Assembly: GCA_017405545.1 (NCBI GenBank)
Contig: JAFRAF010000246.1
Span: 1 to 7,443, forward strand
DNA from: Oscillospiraceae bacterium
GTDB lineage: Bacteria > Bacillota > Clostridia > Oscillospirales > Oscillospiraceae
DNA length: 7,443 nt
Reading direction: 5' to 3'
Positions 1 through 5,515 of this stretch are shown here, piece after piece; positions within the stretch are counted from its first letter, which is position 1; every line of letters starts with the position of its first letter. A program made the translations under genes and the position numbers. Below the pieces are notes generated by a model that saw only the letters and a program-made list of their open reading frames with translations, did not search any database and was not told where the DNA came from.

Positions 1-1381
1 ACTGTCCCCTCGTAACTGTCTGTGACGGGCCGAAACGTACTGAGTCGATACCGTTCGTCACCTGCGGACTCGCGAAGTAGGCCCACATCACCGGGCCGTA
101 GAAATAATCGCCGCTGTATACATCTATGAAAGGGTTTTTCATGTAGCTGTGATAGCTGTAATTCCCGCTGATGCAAACATCGTTTGCCGGCATGACAAAG
201 GTGGTTGCAGCGCTCAGACTGTCCGCAAGGACCGCTCCGCCGGAGACCGATTCCCAGCCGGAAAAGCTGTAGCTTCCGCTGTAGGGCAGCGCGCTCACAT
301 TGACGGTCTCACCCGTCTTCGCTTCAGTTTTATCCGCGGTGCCGCCGCTTACCGTGACCCTGTAGCTCAGCGGAGTATACACAGCCTCAACATTGACGTC
401 ATATGCGGGCATGACAAAGCTCGTCTTGCTGCTCCGCCTGTCGGCAAACACGGCTCCGCCGGAGATGTCCTTCCAGCCGGAGAAGGTATAGCCGTCCTTT
501 TCAGGGGCCTCCAGATTGACCGTCTCGCCCGCTTTGGCCGTCTCCCTGTCGGCTCTGCCGCCGATGACGCTTATGTTGTAGGACAGGTTATACCTGTAGT
601 GTATGCGGGCATTGAACAGCTCATCATTTCCGCTGCCCTTGCACCTGTCCTTCAATTCCGACCACTGGTCCCCGGTGCCGGAGTAATAGACATCGGTGAG
701 GGAGCCGCATGAGGAGAAGGCATATGGGCCTATCTCCCGCAGGGTGTCCGGTATATACACGGTCCTGAGCTTTTGGCACGCTCCGAAGGCGTTTCTGCCT
801 ATCGAGCTCAGCTTGCTGCCCAGATCGGCCGTTGTCAGCTCACCGCAGAGGTAAAAGGCCCCCGAGCCGATCGTCTTGACATTCAAAAGCTTTACAGAGC
901 TGAGGCCCGTGAAGAAAAAGGCGTTTTCCCCCACGCTCTCTATCCCTTTGCCCCAGGCGACCTCAAGGCTGTGCCTGTAGCCGTTAGCGCAGAAGGCGCT
1001 GTCGCCTATTTCCCTGACGCTGTCGGCGATGATAATATACTTCAAGTCGAAGGAGCCGAAATAGTGGAGAAAGTCAGCTCCTATATTCTGCACGCCCGAC
1101 TTGATCTCCACCTGCCGAATATCGGGGATGGACTCAGCATAGGGGGCAAGGTTTTTGTCATCGGAAAAGGCCGCCGGCTCCATATAGCCTGCGTCGCCAT
1201 CGGGGGACACGGTGAGACATGCCCCGGTTGAGCCGTCTGAGAGAACCGCTTTGCTCTCGAGCACCCATCCGCAGCTGCCCGAGCTGCCCTGTGCGGATAC
1301 CGCCGCCGCGTCAGCCGCCGGAAAAAGGCAGAATATCAGCGCCAGCGCAAGGCACAGGCATAGCATTCTCTTCCCTCTCAT
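1..1381 (-). CDS. Secreted surface protein: BspA-type LRRs, two InlB-B-like repeats, start of SLH domain (partial, 3' end off window)
   Basis: The frame is open from an ATG at 1381 to the window edge (460 residues, C-terminus missing). Residues 1-30 form a signal peptide: basic MRGKR, a Leu/Cys-rich hydrophobic core, then an Ala-rich cleavage region. Residues about 88-234 hold BspA-type leucine-rich repeats, each with an 'IG..AF' core (IGDSAF, VGENAF, IGSGAF, IGRNAF, IGPYAF). Residues about 269-337 and 340-408 are two related repeats with GETVN, FSGW, SGGA and FVMPA.DV, as in divergent InlB B-repeats. From residue 416 an SLH domain begins (NPFIDV, MWAY, VTNGI, FGPSQTVTRGQ). Known for these families: SLH domains bind secondary cell-wall polymer and LRR/InlB repeats mediate surface contacts, so a cell-wall-anchored adhesin-like role is inferred; the ligand is unknown. 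The ATG at 1381 is preferred over the one at 1366 because it supplies the charged n-region. Its ribosome site (AAAGGG, about 12 nt away) is loosely spaced. Confidence 0.86.
   Translation of the reverse strand, partial: MRGKRMLCLCLALALIFCLFPAADAAAVSAQGSSGSCGWVLESKAVLSDGSTGACLTVSPDGDAGYMEPAAFSDDKNLAPYAESIPDIRQVEIKSGVQNIGADFLHYFGSFDLKYIIIADSVREIGDSAFCANGYRHSLEVAWGKGIESVGENAFFFTGLSSVKLLNVKTIGSGAFYLCGELTTADLGSKLSSIGRNAFGACQKLRTVYIPDTLREIGPYAFSSCGSLTDVYYSGTGDQWSELKDRCKGSGNDELFNARIHYRYNLSYNISVIGGRADRETAKAGETVNLEAPEKDGYTFSGWKDISGGAVFADRRSSKTSFVMPAYDVNVEAVYTPLSYRVTVSGGTADKTEAKTGETVNVSALPYSGSYSFSGWESVSGGAVLADSLSAATTFVMPANDVCISGNYSYHSYMKNPFIDVYSGDYFYGPVMWAYFASPQVTNGIDSVRFGPSQTVTRGQ
158..577 (-). repeat. 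Two tandem InlB-B-like protein repeats within the surface gene
   Basis: Two tandem units of about 69 residues, encoded at 371-577 and 158-364, share the order GG.AD, GETVN, FSGW, SGGAV.AD and FVMPA.DV. The similarity is clear at the protein level, and stretches such as GTCTCCGGCGGAGC and TTTGTCATGCC recur in the DNA. They resemble the divergent InlB B-repeat family and probably act as a stalk between the LRR domain and the SLH anchor. Confidence 0.75.
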
Positions 1382-1424
1382 CCAGTCAGCAATCCCTTTC
1401 CCGAATTCTTTATCGTTGTAAATA

Positions 1425-1454
1425 ATTATATCAATGCAGTGTCCCGGCTGTCAA
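1425..1454 (-). promoter_or_regulatory. Sigma-A-type promoter of the surface-protein gene
   Basis: Read on the minus strand, a perfect -35 TTGACA (1449-1454) and a perfect -10 TATAAT (1425-1430) are separated by 18 bp. Transcription would start near 1418, giving a leader of about 37 nt before the ATG at 1381. Both boxes match consensus exactly, so basal strength should be high and control by a repressor is plausible. Confidence 0.85.
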
Positions 1455-1484
1455 TATTGCATATTGCACAATATAGCCCGGGAC
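1441..1484. promoter_or_regulatory. Candidate operator: nested inverted repeats with three CAATAT half-sites over the -35 box
   Basis: Three alternating half-sites occur: CAATAT (1452-1457), ATATTG (1461-1466) and CAATAT (1469-1474). They form two overlapping perfect dyads with 3- and 2-bp spacers. They are flanked by a longer imperfect dyad, GTCCCGG (1441-1447) and CCGGGAC (1478-1484). The first half-site overlaps the -35 box (1449-1454) of the surface-gene promoter, so a bound protein would be placed to block or modulate it. The regulator is unknown; operator function is inferred. Confidence 0.5.
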
Positions 1485-1551
1485 TCGTGAAAAGGCCGGG
1501 CCATCGAAAAGAGGTAATCAGGACGGGCTGAGGGGACAGGCGCGTTATCCG

Positions 1552-1580
1552 TTGATATTTGTCCGACCCTGTGTTAAAAT
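1552..1580 (+). promoter_or_regulatory. Sigma-A-type promoter of the trmO operon
   Basis: TTGATA (1552-1557) and TAAAAT (1575-1580) are separated by exactly 17 bp. Predicted transcription start is near 1587, giving about 70 nt of leader before the preferred trmO ATG at 1658. This position also argues against the upstream ATG at 1589, which would be almost leaderless. Confidence 0.75.
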
Positions 1581-1657
1581 AGGCATCGATGAAATACTCA
1601 GGCGTCTGCTGCCGCGGCCCGTCAAACAGGCACGGCAGCGCGGTACAGGTAGAGGAT

Positions 1658-2371
1658 ATGGAAAGCAAGTATGAACTCAGGGTCATCGCCCGCATATACA
1701 ACGATTTCCCGGAGAAGTTCGGCATACCGAGGCAGAGCGGACTTGTGCCGGATATGCGCTCTGTCATAGTATTCGAGAACGACTACCGAAGCGACGACGC
1801 CCTGCGCGGGCTTGAGGGCTATTCCCATCTCTGGCTCATATGGCAGTTCTCCGAGAATCTCAGGGACGGCTGGAGGCCCACCGTCAGGCCTCCCCGACTG
1901 GGCGGGAACAGGCGCATGGGCGTATTTGCCACCCGATCTCCCTTCCGCCCCAACGCACTGGGCCTGTCCTCCGTGGCTCTTGAAGCCATAGAGCGCAGTG
2001 AAAAGCACGGCAGCGTCCTCATCGTCTCCGGTGCCGATCTCATGAGCGGCACACCCATATTCGACATAAAGCCCTATGTCCGCTTTACCGATTCCCATCC
2101 GGAGGCCCGCAGCGGCTTTGCCGACGATTGCGAGGACTACTCCTTGAAGGTGGATTTCCCTGAAGATCTGCTGGAGAAAATCGAGTTGGAGAACAGGAAA
2201 ACCCTCATACAGATATTGGAAAACGACCCCCGCCCCTCATATCAATGCGACGGGACAAGGGTATATAAAATGAGCTTCGGCAGACACACGGTCAGCTTCA
2301 CCGCAGACGAGCGGACACTGACAGTAACCGATGTATCAGACCGCCCCGGCGGGGAAAATGAAGGAGCCTGA
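1658..2371 (+). CDS. trmO: tRNA (N6-threonylcarbamoyladenosine(37)-N6)-methyltransferase TrmO
   Basis: This 237-residue protein has the TrmO/TsaA (UPF0066, YaeB) signatures in order: IARIYNDFPEKFGIPRQ near the N-terminus, then GLVPD, GLEGYSHLWLIW, RPPRLGGNRRMGVFATRSPF followed by RPNALGLSSV, and SGADLMSGTPIFDIKPY. The family uses SAM to N6-methylate t6A at position 37 of ACY-decoding tRNAs, giving m6t6A, in the cytoplasm. Length agrees with the roughly 235-residue E. coli enzyme. The frame opens at 1589, but the first 23 residues are not family-like. The ATG at 1658 follows AGGTAGAGG (1647-1655) and starts directly before the conserved domain. It is the first gene of a three-gene operon; its stop lies 2 nt before the next ATG. 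Confidence 0.9.
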   Translation: MESKYELRVIARIYNDFPEKFGIPRQSGLVPDMRSVIVFENDYRSDDALRGLEGYSHLWLIWQFSENLRDGWRPTVRPPRLGGNRRMGVFATRSPFRPNALGLSSVALEAIERSEKHGSVLIVSGADLMSGTPIFDIKPYVRFTDSHPEARSGFADDCEDYSLKVDFPEDLLEKIELENRKTLIQILENDPRPSYQCDGTRVYKMSFGRHTVSFTADERTLTVTDVSDRPGGENEGA

Positions 2372-2373
2372 AT

Positions 2374-3039
2374 ATGACAAAACCACACGCGTACCGGGCG
2401 AGCAACAGAATGGGCGCCGCGGTCATACTCAACTGTACATTGATAATACTTGAGCTTATGGCCCTGGGCCTGAATATCGACCGGCTCGGCACGTCCCTGT
2501 TCCTGTATTACACACAGGACAGCAATCTGCTGGCCCTCGTCGCCGCCATCCTGTACTCAATATACGCCACAGCCAGCATAAGAAGAGGCACGGCCATACC
2601 GGCCTGGATGCCGGTACTCAAGTTTACCGCCGTCTGCTGTCTGATGATGACCCTGTGCGTCACAGCCTTCATCCTCGCCCCCGCGCTGGGAGAGGGCTCG
2701 ATCAGGTATCTGCTGTTCACGGGCACCATGTTCTACCAGCATTTTCTCTGTCCGCTGCTGGCTTTGGCCTCCTTCCTGTTCTTTGAGACGGAGCTGCGCC
2801 CCACCAGGAGCGACTGCGTGTGGGCGGTGATACCCACAGTTCTCTACGGCGCGGTGCTGATACTGCTGAACGTGGCCCACGCGGCAAACGGGCCCTATTT
2901 CTTCTTCATGATTTACGACCAGCCCGTATACATGTCCGTGCTCTGGTGCGCGCTGCTCTTCTTCTCCGCCTACATAATATCCAGAGTAGTGCGGCAGGCA
3001 AGCCTGTACTTCTCCGACAGGTACTCCAGAATAAGCTGA
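2374..3039 (+). CDS. Six-helix integral membrane protein, Pr6Pr-like
   Basis: This 221-residue protein has six predicted membrane helices, at about residues 14-33, 48-68, 81-103, 112-137, 148-168 and 186-204. Motifs include YYTQDSNLLALVAA before helix 2 and FYQHFLCPLLAL in helix 4, with His123 inside the membrane. This pattern (an aromatic-T-x-x-SNLL motif plus a conserved intramembrane His before Pro) resembles the Pr6Pr / FAR-17a-AIG1-like membrane families; the assignment is from memory of the motif and is moderate. No biochemical role can be claimed. The start is well supported: AAGGAG at 2361-2366, 7 nt before the ATG, within the end of trmO. Its stop overlaps the ATG of the next gene (TGATG), indicating translational coupling. 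Confidence 0.7.
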   Translation: MTKPHAYRASNRMGAAVILNCTLIILELMALGLNIDRLGTSLFLYYTQDSNLLALVAAILYSIYATASIRRGTAIPAWMPVLKFTAVCCLMMTLCVTAFILAPALGEGSIRYLLFTGTMFYQHFLCPLLALASFLFFETELRPTRSDCVWAVIPTVLYGAVLILLNVAHAANGPYFFFMIYDQPVYMSVLWCALLFFSAYIISRVVRQASLYFSDRYSRIS

Positions 3040-3410
3040 TGCAGACTATCGAGCAGGCTCTGGACAAGCTGAATTCATCCAAATTCCGCGGCAGCTTCAG
3101 ACTTAGCCAAAAGGACATAAAATACATACGTGAAAAGGGCCTCGACACCGTAAGAAGTCACGCCGCGGACTTCGTCCGGGAGAGGCTGGCCCCATCCCAT
3201 ATACCCAACGACGGCAGGCAGACCCCCATGCGCGGGCACCCGGTGTTCGTCGCCCAGCACGCCACGGCCTGCTGCTGCAGGGGCTGTCTCTGTAAATGGT
3301 ACAGGGTGCCGCCCCACACTCAATTGAGCCCGTCCCAGCAGGAGAAGATAGTAAACCTTATCATGGCGTGGATAGAGGTCCAGCTGGACAGGGCCGGATA
3401 TGACAACTGA
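3039..3410 (+). CDS. DUF4186 family protein
   Basis: This 123-residue soluble protein is recognisable as DUF4186 by the run SKFRGSFRLSQKDIKYI, then GLDTVRSHAADFVRERLAP, IPNDGRQTPMRGHPVFVAQH and ATACCCRGCLCKWY. The invariant-looking His/Cys cluster (H74 followed by C78, C79, C80, C83 and C85) could bind a metal or be redox-active, but no function is established for the family to my knowledge. The start ATG at 3039 overlaps the preceding stop, so translation is probably coupled to the membrane protein; the frame is open further upstream (to 2820), but that stretch overlaps the membrane gene and has no family similarity. It is the last gene of the trmO operon. Confidence 0.85.
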   Translation: MQTIEQALDKLNSSKFRGSFRLSQKDIKYIREKGLDTVRSHAADFVRERLAPSHIPNDGRQTPMRGHPVFVAQHATACCCRGCLCKWYRVPPHTQLSPSQQEKIVNLIMAWIEVQLDRAGYDN

Positions 3411-3418
3411 AAACCCGC

Positions 3419-3454
3419 AGAGCCCGGCGTCCGCTGAGAACGCCGGGCTCTTTG
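3419..3454. terminator. Hairpin terminator between convergent genes
   Basis: Perfect 12-bp GC-rich arms, AGAGCCCGGCGT (3419-3430) and ACGCCGGGCTCT (3440-3451), enclose a 9-nt loop. On the plus strand a short, imperfect T-rich tail follows (TCTTTGCTTCATTT). On the minus strand GCGGGTTTTC follows. It lies 8 nt after the DUF4186 stop and downstream of the convergent gene ending at 3484, so it probably terminates both. Confidence 0.75.
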
Positions 3455-3483
3455 CTTCATTTCCGGGCGAAGGGACAGCGGCG

Positions 3484-3753
3484 TCACGACCGCCGCGCCT
3501 GCATGCCCGTAGCTTTTCTCTCCACAAACCACTTGTCCCCCTCCAGAAACAGGAAGGTCTCCCTGCGCCCTATGCGCACCTTGTAGCGCAGGCCCCGGCC
3601 TCCCGCCCTGAGGCTGGCCGCCCTGCGTATGTCCAGGACCCTGTCCACCTGATATTCTCTCCCGTCCTCCCACGTGACCGTCATGGGATACACCTTGCCG
3701 TCCGGTTCAAAACGGGCGTTCACAGCCACGTATACCTTGGCCGAGCCGTACAT
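3484..3753 (-). CDS. Conserved hypothetical protein, 89 aa
   Basis: This small basic protein has an apparently beta-rich N-terminus (VYVAVNARFEPDGKVYPM), a conserved-looking centre (TVTWEDGREYQVDRVLDIRR, AASLRAGGRGLRYKVRIG) and an aromatic C-terminal motif (ETFLFLEGDKWFVE). I recall similar short uncharacterised proteins in Clostridia but cannot name a function. There is no signal peptide or membrane segment. The start is supported by GAGGTG (3761-3766 on the minus strand), 7 nt before the ATG. It is divergent from the S24-type repressor and shares its 186-bp control region, so the repressor may regulate it (inference). It converges on DUF4186 across the terminator at 3419-3454. Confidence 0.75.
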   Translation of the reverse strand: MYGSAKVYVAVNARFEPDGKVYPMTVTWEDGREYQVDRVLDIRRAASLRAGGRGLRYKVRIGRRETFLFLEGDKWFVERKATGMQARRS

Positions 3754-3832
3754 ATATGATCACCTCGCCGTCTGTCTGTCATGCCGTTTGAAATGTCCCC
3801 ACCGTCTGTTGCTGTTTTCGGGACCTGTCAAT

Positions 3833-3861
3833 ATAATAATACTCTTTTTAAGAATAATCAA
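3833..3861 (-). promoter_or_regulatory. Promoter of the 89-aa hypothetical gene
   Basis: On the minus strand, TTGATT (3856-3861) and TATTAT (3833-3838) are 17 bp apart. Transcription would start near 3826, leaving a leader of about 73 nt. The candidate operator repeat at 3843-3858 fills the spacer and touches the -35 box. Confidence 0.65.
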
Positions 3862-3898
3862 GACATATTTTAATCTTTATAAGAATATTATCTTGATT
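3843..3898. promoter_or_regulatory. Paired operator-like repeats in the divergent promoter region
   Basis: A direct repeat TCTTTWTAAGAATAWT occurs at 3843-3858 and 3874-3889, with starts 31 bp apart (about three helical turns). Each copy has a core dyad TCTT-NNN-AAGA. A wider perfect inverted repeat, AATCAAGA (3856-3863) and TCTTGATT (3891-3898), supplies the -35 boxes of both divergent promoters. The arrangement fits cooperative binding by a dimeric HTH repressor; the natural candidate is the XRE/S24 protein encoded immediately to the right. Confidence 0.6.
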
Positions 3899-3921
3899 TT
3901 CTGCAAGTTATGTGCTATGCT
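3893..3921 (+). promoter_or_regulatory. Promoter of the XRE/S24 repressor gene
   Basis: TTGATT (3893-3898) and TATGCT (3916-3921) are separated by 17 bp. Predicted transcription start is near 3928, right at the GAGGTG ribosome site, so the leader would be very short. An unseen alternative start site upstream is possible. Confidence 0.5.
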
Positions 3922-3927
3922 TACCGT

Positions 3928-3933
3928 GAGGTG
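3928..3933 (+). promoter_or_regulatory. Ribosome binding site deciding a GTG start
   Basis: GAGGTG lies 6 nt before a GTG at 3940 and 12 nt before an in-frame ATG at 3946. The spacing favours the GTG start. The further upstream in-frame ATG at 3910 would lie inside the promoter. Confidence 0.65.
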
Positions 3934-3939
3934 ATATAT

Positions 3940-4638
3940 GTGACAATGGGTGAAAAGCTCCGGCGCGCACGGAAGGAGAACAAAATATCCCAGGCTCAGG
4001 CGGCTGAACATCTCAGCAGGCAGGGGCTGGAGGCCACACAGGCGGCGGTCTCCCGCTGGGAGCGGGGCGACGTGATCCCCAACGCTGAGCAGTTCCTGTG
4101 CCTGTGCCAGCTGTACGGGATAAGGGATGTTATGGCCCGGTTCCGACCCGGTCACAGCCTCCGCGGAGGACAGCTCAACGAGCTGGGACAGAGGCGTCTG
4201 GCCGAATACGCGCGGCTACTGTCCCTGGACCCGGAGTTCGCGGCCCCGGTCACGGACGGTGATATCCCGCATCTGCGCACCATACCCCTCTACTCCCTCC
4301 CCGCCTCGGCGGGCACGGGACAGTTCCTCGACAGCTCGGAATATGAGCTGATAGAGGTGGGCGACACGGCGCCCGTATCCGCCTCCTTCGCCGTCAGGAT
4401 AAGCGGCGACAGCATGCTGCCCCTGTTCGCGGACCAGCAGATAGTGTACGTCAGGCAGCAGCAGACTCTGCGGTCCGGGGATATAGGCATATTCGTGCTC
4501 AACGGCGACGCCTACTGCAAGCAGCTGGGCAGCAGCGGCGGCAGCGCCGCCCTCATATCCCTCAACGGGGAAAAATATCAGCCCATCGTGATATCCGAGA
4601 GCGACGAGCTCAGGGTGCTGGGCAAGGTGGTATCCTGA
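3940..4638 (+). CDS. XRE-family HTH repressor with S24/LexA-type self-cleavage domain
   Basis: This 232-residue protein combines an N-terminal XRE helix-turn-helix (about residues 4-62: GEKLRRARKENKISQAQAAE, TQAAVSRWERGDVIPNAEQF) with a C-terminal S24 (LexA/CI-like) domain (about 115-230). The autocleavage parts are present: an Ala-Gly scissile pair (A124-G125 in PASAGTG), the nucleophile in SGDSMLP (S158) and the general base (K194 in YCKQL), with LexA-like spacing. Family knowledge: such proteins repress operators as dimers and are inactivated by RecA-stimulated self-cleavage after DNA damage. It probably autoregulates through the repeats at 3843-3889 and may control the divergent 89-aa gene. 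No integrase, Cro or phage gene is visible, so it is either a lone stress regulator or a remnant. I chose GTG 3940; ATG 3946 is the alternative. Confidence 0.88.
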   Translation: MTMGEKLRRARKENKISQAQAAEHLSRQGLEATQAAVSRWERGDVIPNAEQFLCLCQLYGIRDVMARFRPGHSLRGGQLNELGQRRLAEYARLLSLDPEFAAPVTDGDIPHLRTIPLYSLPASAGTGQFLDSSEYELIEVGDTAPVSASFAVRISGDSMLPLFADQQIVYVRQQQTLRSGDIGIFVLNGDAYCKQLGSSGGSAALISLNGEKYQPIVISESDELRVLGKVVS

Positions 4639-4695
4639 GGCCGCAGACCGGGCTCATATCTTTACATACAGCCGAGCGGACAGAAAGGAGAGAAG

Positions 4696-4890
4696 ATGAT
4701 GAAGGATCTTTGTTGGATAGAGAACAGCCGAGGAGAAATAGTTTGCGTTCCGGCAGACAAACTAGCAGATTACGACCCGGACGTGGAGAACAAAATAAGC
4801 AAAATGAGCAGGGAAGAAAAAATGGAACTCGTTCGCGAGTATTTCCAAAAACTAAGAAACAAGGATATTCCAAAAGACAAGAATATATAA
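4696..4890 (+). CDS. Small hypothetical protein, 64 aa; probably N-terminal part of a frameshifted gene
   Basis: A strong AAAGGAG (4684-4690) precedes ATG codons at 4696 and 4699; either could be used. The product is hydrophilic, with an N-terminal beta-like segment (LCWIENSRGEIVCVPADKL) and a charged helical part (SREEKMELVREYFQKLRNKD), and lacks signal peptide or membrane segments. I do not recognise a family. It starts 57 nt after the repressor stop, so it may be co-transcribed. Its base composition is more AT-rich than the neighbours. The sequence after its TAA stays protein-like in the -1 frame to 5057, with no start codon of its own, suggesting a lost nucleotide near the A-run at 4872-4875. 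Confidence 0.6.
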   Translation: MMKDLCWIENSRGEIVCVPADKLADYDPDVENKISKMSREEKMELVREYFQKLRNKDIPKDKNI

Positions 4891-5057
4891 GCGCACGCGC
4901 ATTAGGGTTCCCGAATGGCACAAAGGATAAGACGGCGTGGCTTATTCCGGAGGACTTATGGCGGGAATATGGTTATAAGGAAATATATGAAGAAATCCGA
5001 GCGGAAGGTTATAAACCTGTGCCTTTTGCTGGTGCGTTTTTTGGGGGATGCCGGTGA
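4876..5057 (+). pseudogene. Out-of-frame C-terminal continuation of the small gene at 4696
   Basis: In the -1 frame relative to the 64-aa ORF, the sequence encodes a clearly protein-like tail: YISARALGFPNGTKDKTAW, then LIPEDLWREYGYKEIYEE and GYKPVPFAGAFFGG. No ATG, GTG or TTG with a ribosome site occurs near its beginning. Restoring one A in the CCAAAAG run (4870-4876) would join both parts into a single protein of about 120 residues. A true frameshift mutation, an assembly error, or slippage on A-AAA-G are all possible. The family is not recognised. Confidence 0.5.
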
Positions 5058-5105
5058 AAAAAATCTGTAAACGGCTTTTATAGCGATGATAAAACATTTA
5101 AAGTA

Positions 5106-5144
5106 ACAGCGTCCGCAGGGTATGTATGACCGAACGGACGCTGT
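5106..5144. repeat. 10-bp perfect inverted repeat
   Basis: ACAGCGTCCG (5106-5115) and CGGACGCTGT (5135-5144) are perfect complements around a 19-nt loop. No T-tract follows on the plus strand, so it is not a canonical terminator, although it lies 49 nt after the stop at 5057 and could stop or protect the upstream transcript. The rest of 5058-5193 shows nothing else I can name. Confidence 0.6.
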
Positions 5145-5193
5145 GCGCATATAACAGCCGGGGTCAGTGCATCTCACGGCACCCAACCACCGC

Positions 5194-5225
5194 ATAAAAA
5201 AGCAGGCAGCCTCAGCTGCCTGCTT
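5194..5225 (-). terminator. Rho-independent terminator of the rplU-rpmA operon
   Basis: Arms of 11 bp, AAGCAGGCAGC (5200-5210) and GCTGCCTGCTT (5215-5225), enclose a 4-nt loop. On the minus strand the stem is followed by a T-run (TTTTTATG) and is preceded by an A-rich stretch. It lies 18 bp after the rpmA stop and shows that no gene such as obgE is co-transcribed after rpmA here. Confidence 0.9.
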
Positions 5226-5243
5226 AAAATTTTTTAGTTGAAC

Positions 5244-5501
5244 TTAAGCCTCTTCGTAAACGGATACACGCTTACGGCCGGCGCCAAAGCGCTCAAAACG
5301 GACTCTGCCGCTCTTGAGGGCGAACAGGGTGTCATCGCTGCCCCTGCCAACATTGGTACCGGGATGGATCTTGGTGCCGCGCTGACGGACAAGGATGTTG
5401 CCCGCTAATACGTACTGACCATCCGCTCTCTTTGTGCCGAGACGCTTCGACTCGGAATCACGGCCGTTCTTGGTGGAACCCATTCCTTTTTTATGTGCCA
5501 T
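5244..5501 (-). CDS. rpmA: 50S ribosomal protein L27 (short form without N-terminal extension)
   Basis: This 85-residue protein is full-length L27: [20 protein letters not shown], then [40 protein letters not shown] and a basic C-terminus. L27 sits near the peptidyl transferase centre of the 50S subunit, with its N-terminal tail reaching toward tRNA. The start is certain: GGAGG at 5511-5515 lies 9 nt upstream, and the codon directly before the ATG is an in-frame TAA. The precursor extension that many Firmicutes carry, and that the Prp protease removes, therefore cannot be encoded. It is the second gene of the operon, 29 bp after rplU, with no prp (ysxB) gene between them. Confidence 0.97.
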   Translation of the reverse strand: MAHKKGMGSTKNGRDSESKRLGTKRADGQYVLAGNILVRQRGTKIHPGTNVGRGSDDTLFALKSGRVRFERFGAGRKRVSVYEEA

Positions 5502-5510
5502 TTATTTTTA

Positions 5511-5515
5511 CCTCC
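5511..5515 (-). promoter_or_regulatory. rpmA ribosome binding site fixing the short L27 start
   Basis: GGAGG on the minus strand, 9 nt before the ATG at 5501. With the in-frame TAA at 5502-5504 it rules out any longer L27 reading. Confidence 0.85.

Noticed and set aside
149..1231. Two long plus-strand open frames (149-712 and 773-1231)
   Set aside because: They lie antisense to the surface-protein gene, whose minus-strand frame shows signal peptide, LRR, InlB-like and SLH motifs; the plus frames have no recognisable domains.
1441..1484. Nested inverted repeat as a terminator
   Set aside because: It is placed over a -35 box upstream of divergent genes, has no T-tract, and no gene ends into it.
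1589..1657. Upstream ATG extending TrmO by 23 residues
   Set aside because: It falls about 2 nt after the predicted transcription start, has no ribosome site, and the added residues do not resemble the family.
1622..2098. Minus-strand open frame opposite trmO
   Set aside because: Antisense shadow of a strongly recognised gene, with no promoter or domain of its own.
2820..3038. Longer N-terminus for the DUF4186 gene
   Set aside because: It overlaps the membrane-protein gene in another frame; the family domain starts right after the ATG at 3039.
4870..4876. Programmed -1 frameshift at CCAAAAG as the main explanation for the split gene
   Set aside because: The motif is only a short A-AAA-G slip site, with no clear downstream stem or upstream Shine-Dalgarno stimulator; a one-base deletion is simpler.
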